From the NCBI GenBank assembly GCA_959347315.1, contig OY365819.1, positions 22,400,589-22,464,588 on the forward strand: DNA of 64,000 nt, read 5' to 3'. The notes under the pieces were generated by a model. It saw nothing but the letters and a program-made list of their open reading frames with translations. It was not told where the DNA came from and did no database searches. The position numbers were made by a program, and so were the translations under genes. The DNA is from Bimastos eiseni. Lineage: Eukaryota > Annelida > Clitellata > Crassiclitellata > Lumbricidae. This document shows, piece by piece, positions 24,601-34,700 of this stretch; positions within the stretch are counted from its first letter, which is position 1; each line of letters begins with the position of its first letter.

Positions 24601-26644
24601 TGGCAAAGTTCCTCTTTGTTTGCAGTTGATAGGATAACATCCGATTCATGAGAAGTGCGCAAAATATCTCCTCATGAGCAGTAAACAGTTGAAGGAAAGA
24701 CTAGGCCACGGCCTTAGCAAACTCTTGTTGGCATGCCACACAATCTAGAAACCACTAATTTTGCAGGCGTTGTGCAAAATAAATTTCACAGATCCTTCCA
24801 ACTATCCCAACAATATCCTAATATTCTGACAAATACCCATTCTTTTTCACATACAATTGTGTTTTATTTATTATGTTTACCGCGAGACACAAAGTAAGAA
24901 ATAATTCTTACATTGTGCTGCAAAGCGAAAAACTAAGATGGCTGACGTCAACAAAGGCACATCATTCATTCTGTTTGTAGTCACTCTGACAGTGCCAAAA
25001 ATAGTCTAGAATAATATTACATGCATTCAGTACGTAGCAGCACATGTCCGCTATCATTTATACGCTATAGGAAATATTACTGCCACGCTGAATAACTTCT
25101 GAGCGGTAGTAACTTTTGGGATGTGTATACACGTCCCAGCAAACCACGTTGACCGTTAGGGACATGTATACACGTCCCTAACGGTCAACGTGTTAAAGAT
25201 GTAAAAAAAATGATCTTTTATCTTTAATTTGGTTCGCAGTTGCATATTTTGCTTCCATGCAGCGCTGCCACTACCAGCGAGTACCAACCATAGGCAAAGC
25301 GTAGTTTACCTGCCATGTGCACAGCTACGGAGAACTATCTATAGTCATCGCATAGCTTATAGCAATATCCCTCATATAGCATATTGTCGCACTCTAGGCT
25401 ATAACAATATATTTAATAACTTTGTTTGTGAAAAAAACTGTAAAACCTTGTTATAAAATTTGAAAAATTAAGGTATCAACGATGTCTTTACTGTTTACCG
25501 GATAGTGGGTGGAGCCAATTCAAATTACTGATTTAGTTGCTGCCTGTGTAATGCAACCAAAAGAAATTAAAATGAATAAATTAACATCATTATTCTATAG
25601 AAAATTCAATTGATCGTTAAGTTCTTGTTTAATTAATCAATAACTTAGAAGTAAATCCGTTAGTCCTAAATTTATTTGATGAAAAAATATTATTTTATCA
25701 AAAAAATAATTTTTTCGTAAAAAAATTGTTTTTAGCTAATTTCGGGAGTAATATTTGCTGAGGCGAATACTTTCGAATAATCCAATATTCGGCCGAGGCG
25801 AATGTCTGAGGCGATTTCCGGTTATGCCCTATAATAAAGAAATTATTGCTTAGTTGCTTACTTGCTTAAAAGACATGAACACGATGCATTACCAATGATA
25901 TTGCTGCAACGCCATTTTAGGAAGACATCTAACAGACTGGGCTTGATCTGCAAATCGTCCTATTCTTGCATCATTGTATAAATGAATATGAAAAGTTTAT
26001 GACAAGTTTGTCAGTGTAGTAGGGATATCAGATGCAATCATTGTTGTTGTAGGATGCCTGAAATGGCAGAAGAGATTGGCAATATGTCATCACTGACGAG
26101 CAACGTTTCTGATACAGTTGGTGTAGGAGATTTCCAACAAAAGACAAAAGGACCAAATGTGGAATATTTAACCAAAACGAATGCTAATAATGTGTCAAAA
26201 GCTTCAACATTGAACACTTTATTGGAAGAGGAATCTGAATTTAAAAAATTAAAACCTTTAGGTGATGAAACACCTCATGTCAAAGATAATCGATTGAATT
26301 CATTTACTTCTGTGAAGAAAAGAAAAAGGAGCGGCGATGTTAATAATGAAGGGACTGACTTCTTGACTGTATCCAGTTCAACAAAGAAGAAAGCAAGACA
26401 GTTACATGAAGAAGGCTACACTGTGACATCAGCTTTTGTGGATGTTGAATCAGAGCAAAAAAAGACGAACAAATGTCTGCAAAAAAGAGTGTGTGTTGAA
26501 GGGGAGAAGCTTGATAGTTCTGTTGCAGATTTAAGAAGAAAGAAAGAGAAGCACAAGGAAGGAAGTCGTACAAAGGATGAGTCACTGCTTGATAGTTGTT
26601 CAGAAGTTCACGAATTGGGAAAAAAGAAGAGACACAAGAAATAA
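12419..26644 (+). CDS. POLR1F: RNA polymerase I subunit RPA43 (POLR1F/TWISTNB), three exons
   Basis: join(12419..12618, 23423..23773, 26053..26644), 1143 nt, 380 residues. RPA43 is the Pol I counterpart of Rpb7: with its stalk partner it binds emerging rRNA and contacts RRN3/TIF-IA in the nucleolus. Residues 1-66 are the Rpb7-like N-terminal domain (YSCLEVVRASEYVAISPRCI). Residues 67-184 are the OB/S1-like domain (GVPVAYGNI, GTVNKVSSDHLGVLIHDIFN). Residues 185-380 form a low-complexity, Lys-rich tail ending KKKRHKK, like other animal RPA43 proteins. Both introns are phase 2 with GT/AG ends and restore Arg codons. Intron 1 is 10.8 kb and full of transposons. It converges with ERMP1. Confidence 0.9.
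12728..12948. repeat. Small inverted-repeat element in POLR1F intron 1
   Basis: Begins GTAGCACTATGCACCGAAAA and ends in the inverted form TTTTTGGTGTTCAGTGCTAC. The left half repeats CCGAAAAG about four times. A telomere-like CACTAACCCTAACC stretch lies inside (about 12838-12855). This is a MITE-like foldback; no clear target duplication was seen. Confidence 0.6.
13243..13665. repeat. Foldback element with internal ~33-bp tandem units
   Basis: Arms at about 13243-13345 and 13575-13665 are imperfect inverted copies sharing AATTG..GGTAAATGTGAAG, AGTAAACAATATGG and GTGCTTAAATAGAG. Between them are three to four diverged units built on GAAGCTGGATTGATAAAA and GAATCATGCTTAAATG. The same core appears inside the element at 59035-59510, so the two are related. 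Confidence 0.65.
13735..13980 (+). mobile_element. CR1/L2-type RT fragment
   Basis: Contains NCGVPQGSGLGPLLFIL, the conserved VPQGS..GPLLF block of non-LTR reverse transcriptases. One frame over, LYADDT follows at about 13812-13829. Frameshifts and truncation show a relic. Confidence 0.75.
14762..15850 (-). mobile_element. CR1-type retrotransposon, 5'-truncated at the RT active site
   Basis: Two open pieces on the minus strand: 15844-15509 starts HQFADDTNIFVSHKSYN (FADD active site) and runs to FLGIYIDEHLTWKEHI; 15496-15008 continues with INPYLTYCNLIWASNYPT and ends with the C-terminal AWNVIPDELRSLNNLN motif. One frameshift near 15500 joins them. The 3' UTR continues to about 14762 and carries an AATAAAAACA signal. 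It inserted into the RTE element between its active-site and C-terminal parts. Confidence 0.8.
15978..16735. mobile_element. hAT MITE family 1, copy 1 (758 bp)
   Basis: Starts TAGAGCTGTACCGATA and ends ATCGGTAAAGCTCTA. The 8-bp flanks are ACTGTTGC (15970-15977) and ACTGTTAT (16736-16743), a duplication with two differences. The ends are rich in CCGATTAT/ATAATCGG. Internal sequence matches 22119-22791 in reverse orientation (for example the block around CAGATTAGACACACCGCCCG). No transposase. Confidence 0.85.
17080..17626. mobile_element. hAT MITE family 2, truncated copy
   Basis: Begins TAGGGCATAACCGGAAATCG, identical to the terminal repeat of the element at 24125-25831. It runs through the same internal sequence in reverse order (ATAGATAGTTCTCCGTAGCT near 17568, CTACGCTTTGCCTACG near 17603) and then stops. 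The second terminus is missing and no duplication is readable. It interrupts the RTE relic. Confidence 0.75.
19248..19826 (+). mobile_element. CR1/L2-type retrotransposon 3' end
   Basis: Frame HHITPTLKLLHWLEIPEWIE followed by VISLTYNTLQ and RSTRSSSTLTLLCPS. This is the conserved C-terminal HITP.L..LHWL segment of CR1/L2 pol. The element ends with a TGATATGATATGA tail near 19826. Frameshifts occur after about 19640. Confidence 0.75.
19946..21466. mobile_element. Possible piggyBac-like element carrying a hAT insertion
   Basis: TTAA at 19942-19945 is followed by CACATTGAGCGCGG. The far end is CGCGCTCAAAGTG followed by TTAG at 21467-21470, so the termini are inverted copies with one mismatch and the TTAA duplication has decayed by one base. 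The hAT element at 20687-21451 sits 7 bp inside the right end. A CA/TA-rich stretch lies at about 20310-20400. No transposase frame was recognised. Confidence 0.45.
20687..21451. mobile_element. hAT MITE family 3, copy 1 (765 bp), rich in GACCAAGACC
   Basis: Starts CAGTTTTGGGCACATG and ends CCACATCCCTG, with 8-bp flanks GTCGCACT (20679-20686) and GTCGCGCT (21452-21459), one mismatch. Both ends contain many CCAAGACC/GAGACCAAGA units, which look like subterminal binding sites. A reverse-oriented copy is at about 41633-43077. Confidence 0.82.
21475..22110. other. POLR1F intron sequence, nothing recognised
   Basis: Unique-looking AT-rich intron between two transposons. No coding resemblance and no inverted repeats were found. 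Confidence 0.3.
22119..22791. mobile_element. hAT MITE family 1, copy 2 (673 bp), reverse orientation
   Basis: Starts TAGAGCTGTACCGATTAATC and ends GATATCGGTACAGCTCTA, a strong inverted repeat. Flanks are ATTCCCAA (22111-22118) and GTTCCCAA (22792-22799), an 8-bp duplication with one mismatch. The interior is the reverse of the copy at 15978-16735. A third, partial copy lies at 30480-30652. Confidence 0.88.
23423..23773 (+). CDS. POLR1F: POLR1F exon 2
   Basis: 351 bp between the acceptor TTACTTGTGCAG and the donor CCAG|GTATGT; both junctions are phase 2. Encodes the OB/S1-like domain with VNKVSSDHLGVLIHDIFNAS, the best-conserved stretch of RPA43. This exon gave the firmest identification. 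Confidence 0.92.
24125..25831. mobile_element. hAT transposon family 2 (1707 bp) carrying a piggyBac-like insertion
   Basis: Starts TAGGGCATAACCGAGTAG and ends TTCCGGTTATGCCCTA. Perfect 8-bp duplications TAATAAAG flank it at 24117-24124 and 25832-25839. The piggyBac-like element at 24329-25192 lies inside. The remaining interior (25200-25830) matches the truncated copy at 17080-17626. No hAT transposase remains. Confidence 0.92.
24329..25192 (-). mobile_element. piggyBac-like element nested in the hAT transposon
   Basis: TTAA at 24325-24328 and 25193-25196 flank an 864-bp element with ends CACTTTGACC and GGTCAACGTG (inverted, one mismatch). A second inverted pair, GACCGTTAGGGACATGTATA and its complement, lies just inside the right end (25151-25190). 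A minus-strand frame at 24377-24649 contains ETCIFCNTC, reminiscent of the cysteine-rich tail of piggyBac transposases, with decayed cysteines around it. The transposase core is gone. Confidence 0.65.
26053..26644 (+). CDS. POLR1F: POLR1F exon 3
   Basis: Last exon, acceptor TTGTTGTTGTAG, stop TAA at 26642-26644. It encodes the poorly conserved, charged C-terminal tail with basic clusters (KKRKR, KKKAR, KKKRHKK) that probably act as nuclear/nucleolar targeting signals. Such a tail is usual for animal RPA43. Confidence 0.85.
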
Positions 26645-26702
26645 AGTATGAGCTGAGTTGAAATAGTTACACCCTGACAACATAATCAAAGTTCAAATTT
26701 AG

Positions 26703-26722
26703 AATAAAGAAAGACAAATAAA
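26703..26722 (+). promoter_or_regulatory. POLR1F: Candidate poly(A) signals of POLR1F
   Basis: Two AATAAA hexamers (26703-26708 and 26717-26722) lie 59-78 bp after the POLR1F stop codon, suitably placed for 3' end formation. No transcript evidence is available here. Confidence 0.55.
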
Positions 26723-27000
26723 TATACATGGTTCCAAACTAATTTGTCGTAAGTTCTCCAAAACAAATGTGACAATTTGAAATGCCCCAGAGTCAAAAAA
26801 TTAACCAATTAAGACCTACAGCAGAGCACACAACCATATTCTCCCACCAAAAGACAGCTCTCAATGTATCCCCAGATCATTATATAAAACATTTACTATA
26901 GTTTAATGTTCATTCTGAACTATACTGATCACTGTAACTCGTGTTAGCACTCGTGTAGCTCGTGGAGAGAGGAGTGAAGCAGAGTTTAGGGGGAAGTTGC

Positions 27001-27055
27001 CCCAATGACAGGGGGGATAGACAGGAGCGTCTATTCCCCCCCCTAAGTCATTGGG
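27001..27055. repeat. GC-rich hairpin
   Basis: CCCAATGACA plus GGGGGGATAGAC (27001-27022) pairs with GTCTATTCCCCCC plus TGACTTAG-complement and CATTGGG (27029-27055), leaving a 6-nt loop. Weaker pairing extends outward (ATCACTGTAAC near 26930 with GTCACAGTGAT near 27056), so the whole 26925-27070 stretch can fold back. It stands out in AT-rich surroundings and may be a small foldback transposon. Confidence 0.6.
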
Positions 27056-27079
27056 TCACAGTGATTAGTAAAGCTCCAT

Positions 27080-28920
27080 GTATTCAGAATATTCAATGTT
27101 GTTGAATGTTCATGCAATAACTTTGAACACCTAATAGTGGCAGAGATATGCACGAAAAGCTTCCTTTCTGACGACCAACGACCAGTGCATAGTAAGGTAT
27201 AATTAATAACGCTGGTGGTTATGGGTTAAACAGAACAAGCCTTGTCAGCTGTTTATGTGTTACTGGTCCAGCTAATTGGACATTTTTTTGCTTGGCCATA
27301 TGATGCATTCTGATAGTGCAATCACAGGCAATGAGGAGGGATGTAAGGAGTTAGTAGAGCATGAATATAGATAGGTGTACTGGTGCTGAGGGCTTTGTAG
27401 GTCAAACAAGTCAATTTAAATTTTATTCTGAATTCTACAGGAAGCCTATGCAGCTTGTGGAATAGGACTGAGGAGCATGTTCATAGTGAGACAAGCTAAT
27501 GTGTTTTGGATGCATTGCAGCCTTTTGAGTTTACCCTAATTTACAACTTTCAGTTTATTGGATCTGAGGCGTTTGCATTTGATGATAATTTAGTTGACAT
27601 TCTTAATTCCGGCAATAATGACTTGCAAAGGGTTTCAAAGCTCCAATGAGGTCTTCAAATGAAGCAGTTTGGAAACCTTTCATTGAGGAGGCAAAGTTTA
27701 CTTCTCTAGTGTAATAGATGACAAAGTAGAAGGGGCACTATAAATCCTTGAGTCCAATAAGATCGACATTATATATCAGACAAAATGGCAAACTTCATTC
27801 CTTGCAACCAGTGGATTCTGTGGACTCGACTGGTTGCAAATATCAGTGAACTAGTTTGTAACCAAACTCTTTTCTTAAACATCTTATTCCAGTTAGCGGT
27901 TTGCAATATTATGGTCTGGAAGGGGTGAAAGAGCTTGCAACAGATATTGCTGTTGTGAGAAACTGTGCAGATTGTCATTAAACACAGCAAGCACATTATG
28001 CTGAAAAATCTTGATGGTTTAGTGTGACTGTTATAATGACTTACAAAGAAACTGAGAAGTGTTTTCAGTGAATGCGCTCCACTTGAAGGTAAACCTTGCC
28101 AACCTCATGTCATCTGTGTGTTAAGGCTGGTTAAAAGTGACAACCTGAATTGTCCTAGTTCTGGAAGTCGCATTAATGACATACTGTCATACTTCTTATA
28201 TACTGATCAATACCTTCTGGTCTCTGCCTTCCTGAGGAACCATTAGCATCTCAGCCGTTATGGCTGACTGTTGCACAGTGATGCTGGTCACATACTTAGT
28301 AAAATAATGACTTACATGTAGTGGCTTGTTAATTGATAGATTACTAATATTATTTATTATTAAATGTTATATGTTCACTGCTCCAGCAATCGTAATAGTA
28401 GGCCTAATCTCCAAACTTCTAAAGTGCCACTCGAAAGCCAAGTGCAGGAGACCAGCTCATTCATGAGCACTGCATCAAATCATATGGGTTGTCAAAGAGT
28501 ACGAGGAAGGGTAGAGTCCGGTTTCCAGAGGGTCAGAGTAGCTGTTAAAGGAGTGTGGCTTTGGTGTAGGATATGAGGGTGGGTGAGTCTGGGTAAGAAT
28601 TCTTGAAAAGATTTGCGTTTCGAATGAAAAGCCCGAGGGGTGAAGGATAGTGGAGATTGATGATGGTGTGTCAATGATGGTGGAGGAGCCGAAAAAGTGC
28701 AGATTCAGGAGGCAGACTATTTCAGAAACATTGTGTGATGATGGAAATGGCTCGGTTGACAACTTGAGATGAGTGGTGTCTGGCGGTTGAGTAAGACTGA
28801 GCAGAGTGTGTTGGCTGGACAGTGAAGAGTTCTCAAATGATTTTGTGGAACAAATGAAAACACTGACCTTGGACAAAAACACTGATTAAGACCTACTGAC
28901 TAAGCACTTATGGAATCCAG
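27080..28920. other. Spacer between POLR1F and ERMP1 genes, mostly unassigned
   Basis: AT-rich spacer. Minus-strand open frames around 28475-28882 are Ser/Pro/Thr-rich and resemble non-coding translation of a retrotransposon UTR, not a protein family. No terminal repeats with duplications were found. Confidence 0.3.
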
Positions 28921-28929
28921 TTATAACAA

Positions 28930-29240
28930 TATGTGGATGATACTCCGCTCCATATTGCTCTGTCACACACTGATCAGTCTGGTAAACTAAAACTGAGGCA
29001 TGGTTTTGTTTCAATGGTCTGGCCATAAACTTAGAAAAGCCTGAGGCGATTCTGCTGAGTTCATGTCAACACCTGCATTCTTTCTTTCCAGTATCGACCT
29101 AGAAGGCGCTGTTTCAGACACTGTCAAATCACTTGGGGTAAACATCACATAACAAACCTATCTATTACACCAGGGCAATACGTCACATCTGGTTGGCTCT
29201 AACTCTAACTATGTCAGGAACTATTATGCTAATTCACTTT
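28930..29240 (+). mobile_element. CR1-type RT relic
   Basis: Translates QYVDDTPLHIALSHTDQSGK, the Y.DDT.L.I active-site block of CR1-like reverse transcriptases. It is followed in shifted frames by a GLAIN-like segment and a VKSLGVNI segment. Frameshifted and truncated. Confidence 0.65.
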
Positions 29241-29356
29241 TCAGACCTTGAACTCAAAACTTGCAGTTAAATTTGAAATAATAACACGGTTTGCACCAAG
29301 GTTTTCAACACTTGCACCAAATTTGTCAACTTTGAAGCCAGCAACAAGGCACATTT

Positions 29357-29550
29357 ATTCTGAAATTTTGATATCGCCATTCTTTCAACAGTTTTGCTTA
29401 AAAGTGCACACGCCTCGACGGCGCAATTGCAGTTGTACTGCAGAGCAAATGTGAGTGAAGGACTTGCACATTGATGCCTCAGACGAGGGTCGAACCCGCT
29501 CACTCATCGCACATTGAACGTTACGGGCCAACCACTCTAACCATCCAGCC
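29357..29550 (-). repeat. tRNA-derived SINE, copy 2
   Basis: Minus-strand copy with B-box-like GGGTTCGACCCT (near 29485-29500), the body motif GCGCCGTCGAGGCGTGTGCA, and an AT-rich tail toward 29357. Its tRNA-like start is followed by an inverted copy of the A-box region (29533-29574), making a short palindrome around GCTGGATGGTTAGAGTG. Confidence 0.8.
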
Positions 29551-29659
29551 ATCTTGCTGGATGGTTAGAGTGAGCAAAATTGAGAAAAGCGGCCAGATAG
29601 ATTAATTAAAATTTTTTTTAATGCTACGTTGAAGTGTTGAAAGCTTGGTGCAAACCAGG

Positions 29660-30081
29660 CTATTATTCTAACCTTTGGGTAACAATCACCATAGGGGTCG
29701 CCTTATGGTTTGCCAGAGGTCGACTGGAAACCTTAAGAATTTAAAAAAAACAGAATAGTTGTCAGCGTAGTTTCTCATGTTTAATATTTATGTTGTCAGA
29801 ATTATTGTGCAAACTACTGCACTAAACTGACTTACATTAAACTCATATAACTAACCACTTATTTCATGTAATAAATTTATTACCAAATAAATTTATTACC
29901 AAAACAAATTATAAATTGTTCAGTTAATTGATCATGCGGTTATGCATGAGATTAGAAGTGATGTCAATGGTAGTAAACACACTGTGAAGACCGCAACCTA
30001 ACCAATTTAATAGCTGGGGTCGCCACAACCTTGGAAATATTATCATGAGGTCGCAGGACTAAAAATGTTGAGAACCGCTGT
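29660..30081. mobile_element. Degenerate hAT-like MITE
   Basis: The right end ...AAAATGTTGAGAACCGCTG is a typical Charlie-type hAT terminus. The left end near 29660 (CAGGCTATTATTCTAACC) is a decayed inverted match, and GGGGTCGCC appears near both ends (29695 and 30017). No matching 8-bp duplication was found, so the left limit is uncertain. Confidence 0.45.
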
Positions 30082-30479
30082 TTTAGATAGTAGTAAGTTG
30101 TATCTGTTTACTGTACCCAAAAGTTTGCTGTCTGTAGTAAATTTTTACATGTGAAATCACTTGTAGCCAGATTAGTTTGAGTCTGAAGTTAAAGGACCAG
30201 TTTGTGAAAAATAAGCATTACCATTTCCTAACTATTTCATGCAGAGTATCTTGCTTTGTAACACTGATTTTGAACCGTCTGATTATTTATCTTCGTGCCT
30301 AGCTGGTTCACCTGGGAAAAAGGCATACCTGACAAAAGAGAAGAAGAGGCTGTAGGCCTCAAGATAAAATTGTTTATTTTATTCTGTAATGCATAATTGC
30401 ATAACAGACATTTTTTGCATATTTCTAATTTTGAAAGAAGTAAACCACTAACCATTACTATGGCTGATGCACACAGCAA

Positions 30480-30652
30480 ATGTCATATGTACTACAATAG
30501 GAGGCAATAGCAGTAGGCCAATCTTATGGAACTGGACATCTTGGAAAACACAATGAAATAATTGCTACTATAATTGATATCAGCAATTTCAATAATCGGC
30601 AATACTCCGTATCGGCATAATCAGCAAAAAGTGCTATTGGTACAGCTCTATT
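30480..30652. mobile_element. Partial hAT MITE family 1, copy 3
   Basis: Shares with 22660-22791 the block GGAGGCAATAGCAGTAGG...GACATCTTGG and the terminus TCGGCATAATCAGC...GGTACAGCTCTA. Only this terminal 170 bp is present; the rest of the element is missing. Confidence 0.7.
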
Positions 30653-30873
30653 CTGAGGTCTATTTTATTCATTAGCAAAACACATTGTCCTGTTACAACT
30701 TCAGATAAATCTGTAGATCTTATTGGTAACACTATCAAATCAAACTTCGTTAAAGTCAAATTGTAACTAGAACACAAACAAAATGAAAGACATGTCACTT
30801 GATGTCCAGTTGACGCTATTAATCAACATCAACTAGTCATTCTGTTCTTTGAATAAATGAAGTGAAATTACAT

Positions 30874-31710
30874 ACATATATCTCCAATGTTCATTTAGCA
30901 ACACTTAAATCACTCATTAAAGTAAAAATCTAACTAAAACACTTAAAAAATTGAAAGACTGATGTTCAGTAATAAAAGTATTAAATCCATTTTTTACATT
31001 TCAGAGCTGAACACCTAAACAACCCATGCTTCATATGAAGTCACCCAAGCCATAGGAACTGCCCAGTCAGGCAGAGCTTCCACACAGCCACGAAGTTCAG
31101 GTGTCATTGAGTTGTTTCTGTCCATGTAATGTGCACCTAATGCCACATCAATACATATATCTCCAATGTTCATTTAGCAACACTTAAATCACTCATTAAA
31201 GTAAAAATCTAACTAAAACACTTAAAAAATTGAAAGACTGATGTTCAGTAATAAAAGTATTAAATCCATTTTTTACATTTCAGAGCTGAACACCTAAACA
31301 ACCCATGCTTCATATGAAGTCACCCAAGCCATAGGAACTGCCCAGTCAGGCAGAGCTTCCACACAGCCACGAAGTTCAGGTGTCATTGAGTTGTTTCTGT
31401 CCATGTAATGTGCACCTAATGCCACATCAATACATATATCTCCAATGTTCATTTAGCAACACTTAAATCACTCATTAAAGTAAAAATCTAACTAAAACAC
31501 TTAAAAAATTGAAAGACTGATGTTCAGTAATAAAAGTATTAAATCCATTTTTTACATTTCAGAGCTGAACACCTAAACAACCCATGCTTCATATGAAGTC
31601 ACCCAAGCCATAGGAACTGCCCAGTCAGGCAGAGCTTCCACACAGCCACGAAGTTCAGGTGTCATTGAGTTGTTTCTGTCCATGTAATGTGCACCTAATG
31701 CCACATCAAT
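30874..31710. repeat. Three tandem 279-bp units containing the ERMP1 3' end
   Basis: Units at 30874-31152, 31153-31431 and 31432-31710 appear identical by eye over 279 bp. Each holds, on the minus strand, the last 45 codons and stop of ERMP1 plus about 141 bp of 3' UTR. Only the unit at 31432-31710 joins the rest of the exon (31711-31746). The other two lie downstream in the ERMP1 transcription direction, probably as 3' UTR. The left junction has a short ACAT homology. It could be a recent slippage duplication or an assembly artefact. Confidence 0.93.
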
Positions 31711-31746
31711 AAGTCCAGTTCCATCATCTGACCAGGCTGATTCCAG
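31573..31746 (-). CDS. ERMP1: ERMP1 last exon
   Basis: Acceptor TTTTTCTGCTTCAG, phase 0, 57 codons plus stop at 31573-31575. It encodes LESAWSDDGTGLIDVALGAH through the conserved DWAVPMAWVTSYEAWVV end. Most of it is included in the 279-bp tandem repeat. Confidence 0.87.
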   Translation of the reverse strand: MESAWSDDGTGLIDVALGAHYMDRNNSMTPELRGCVEALPDWAVPMAWVTSYEAWVV

Positions 31747-34700
31747 CTGAAGCAGAAAAATATAATTTATATATAATTTTTTCAGATGTATATAGATGTG
31801 TTTCTTTGTATTAGTTAATTTGTACATGTCGCGCATTTGCAAACATCTGAATACTTACTTACATGCTTTTTACAAACAAATGCATTCATTTATTCAAATA
31901 ATTAACATCCTTCAACGTGCCAAACTCAGCCCAACCATAACTAAAAAATAAAGACTGTTGACAAAAATAACAGGTATATTCTGCAGGTGTCGAGGTCCAA
32001 TGATCAAGAAAGCTTAGGATTGCCTGAGAGAGGCATGTGAAATCGAATTAGAAGGTGGATTTATTTCAAGGAAAATTGGTGATTTGCTTATAGCTCAGTT
32101 TCGTTGTGCTTGATTATTATAATGTCAACACTACCTTTCCTTCAAAAGGTGGCATTGGCAAACTGCGCATGATGTGTTGGGTGCTTTGTTACAGTTAAAT
32201 TCAAATTCTGTAATAACCTGAAATCATCCTTTCACACTATGACTTGTAATCATACTGCATTGTGTCAGTTTGAATAATAAAACACAAATATATTATTTCT
32301 AATCAGAAGTCTTGATTTAACATACAATTTTCAGTAAAATTCTATAAAAAGTGTTAGAATAAATTGAATAATATGTACTATTGTAAAGTATTAGCATGCA
32401 TTGTATATACATAATACATGATTATAAATTTATTGATTGATTGAAAGTCTGCAATATTTTGCAGACTTTCAATCAATCAATCAATGCCTTATTGTTCATG
32501 AACCATATATATGACACATAACATAATAACAAAACAGTAAAGTAACTAAACATGCAGTGAACAATGAGAAACCCCAAAGGAATGGAGCGTTCTGCTAATA
32601 GAGGTCGCCCAATTTCAACCAATTATGCAACCAATGAAGCAATTCACAAAGAACCTTTCCGTGATTACATCAATAACATCTAACCAAATCGTATACATTA
32701 TAGCAATAAACAGAATTCATTTCACACAATCAGATCAATTAAGTAATGCATCAATGAAGTTTCTAATCAATCAAAAGGTAGGTTTTTGACTTGTTTAAGC
32801 ACATAATCATATTTCATACTAATATCATATTAGAAGACTGAGGGGGACCTATTGGGACAAGAGTCCTGCTGTGCAAAACTGAGGCACAAAATGTCATCAT
32901 GTAATAAAACCATCAACATACAGTACTGAACACAAAAACTGTTGTAAATGAAACTGTTGTATGCAATTGCTTGACAAAAGCATGGACTATTTGAAACTAG
33001 TTGCCGCAGAAGGTGTACCATATTTCCAGTCATTTTTTAAACATCAACATTTGGTTTCTAACCTCTTAAAATATTTAATGCTACAAGTTTAGCCTCTTTT
33101 CAAATTGGCAGTGATTACAAACACTCAACTTCCTACTCCCTTCATGACTCCATTTGGTCAGAAAACAAATATAATTAAAAAAAATTTTTATATAGCGTAA
33201 CAAAATAAACATGTACAAACCATAATAACAACTGACACAAATGCATTAAGGTGATGAACCTTTAATTTGTTCTTGAATTGGTACATTGTGGGCAGACTAG
33301 TAAATTCATTTGGCAGGGAGTTCCAGAGCAGTGGCTCGTATATTGCAACGACATGCTGCACTGTTGGTTGATGGTAGTTATTTGATGATCGTGTGTAGTC
33401 ATCATGCACATCCGAATTTTTACAGAACCAATGTTAAAAATTTGTAGGTGTTAGGGTGAACACATTTCTCTTCTGCTATTCCGAGACACCACAGTTTCTC
33501 CAATCTATATCAAATTCAATTGGGCGCTGGGTTCATTGGGATGAGTGCTATAGCAGCGGTTTTCAAACTTTATTTTTATTGTACCACCAGATAAAAAAAT
33601 CGAAAGTTTGCGTACCACCAGGTGTGCTATGACTAGACTATACTAGACTAGAGTCTCTAAACACTTAGACAAATAATGCAAGGTTGCAAGGTTTTAACAA
33701 CGCTTAAAATGATGTTTAGTTTTAGCAACTATTAGTTTTAGCAGCAAACTAATTACTATTATTTATTCATTTTGCAATGTTAAGAATGTATCAACAAAAA
33801 ACAAAAAAGAAAGATAAAATCAATATTAGAATGTGTTACTGAGTTACTCGGCTAATGTGAGCTGTGGGCTTGTTTTAACAAGCACAAATTTGCAATATCT
33901 GGTTTGATATTTGTCAATTTCAATCGCAAATCTGGTTCGAGTTCAAGCTTTGTTCTGTGTTTGTTTTTGATGGCTAGCATAGCTGAGAAACCAGCTTCAC
34001 ATAAATAGGATGTGCTGAATGGAATTAAAAATGTTAATGCTCGATCAGAAATTAAGTCATATTCAGCTCTTTGCTTCAGCCAGAAATCGCACAAAATGTC
34101 TTCCTTGAATTTGTTCTGCAATCCTCCATCACACGACAATTCACCAAATTGGTCTCTTTCATGCACTGAAAAATCAGTTGGCAACATTACATCCGAAAAT
34201 GGATTTCGAATGCATTCCTTGTCATCCAGTTGATCAGGAAAATATACATGGAAATCTAATATCAATTGAGAGCAGTGTTTCTTGATATTGTCGATCAAAT
34301 TAGCATGAAGTTTAAGGTCATTCTCCATTAGAAAAGACTCCAGAGAAGAAAATGAAGTAACACGAGAGTGCGAAATGTCTGACAAAAAGAACTGGAGCTT
34401 CTTCACCATTGCATTTATTTTATCCATAACAGTAAATGGAGTGATATTTCTTCCTTGTAAACTCGAATTTAGTTCGTTTAGTTTTCCAAAAATATCAGCC
34501 AAATATGCCAAACGCATTAACCACAATTCACCCAAAAGTAAATGAGATGTTTCAAATTTACTGTCCATCAGAAAGATTTGGACTTCTGAGCGCAGTTCAA
34601 AAAGCCGAGATAAAACCTTTCCTCGAGATAGCCATCGCACTTCAGTGTGCAAAAGAAGTTTATTGTGTTCACTCCCCATTTCGTTACAAATTATGGAAAA

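Noticed and set aside
28475..28882. Ser/Pro/Thr-rich minus-strand frame as a gene
   Set aside because: Low-complexity, no splice context or domain; probably a retroelement UTR or chance.
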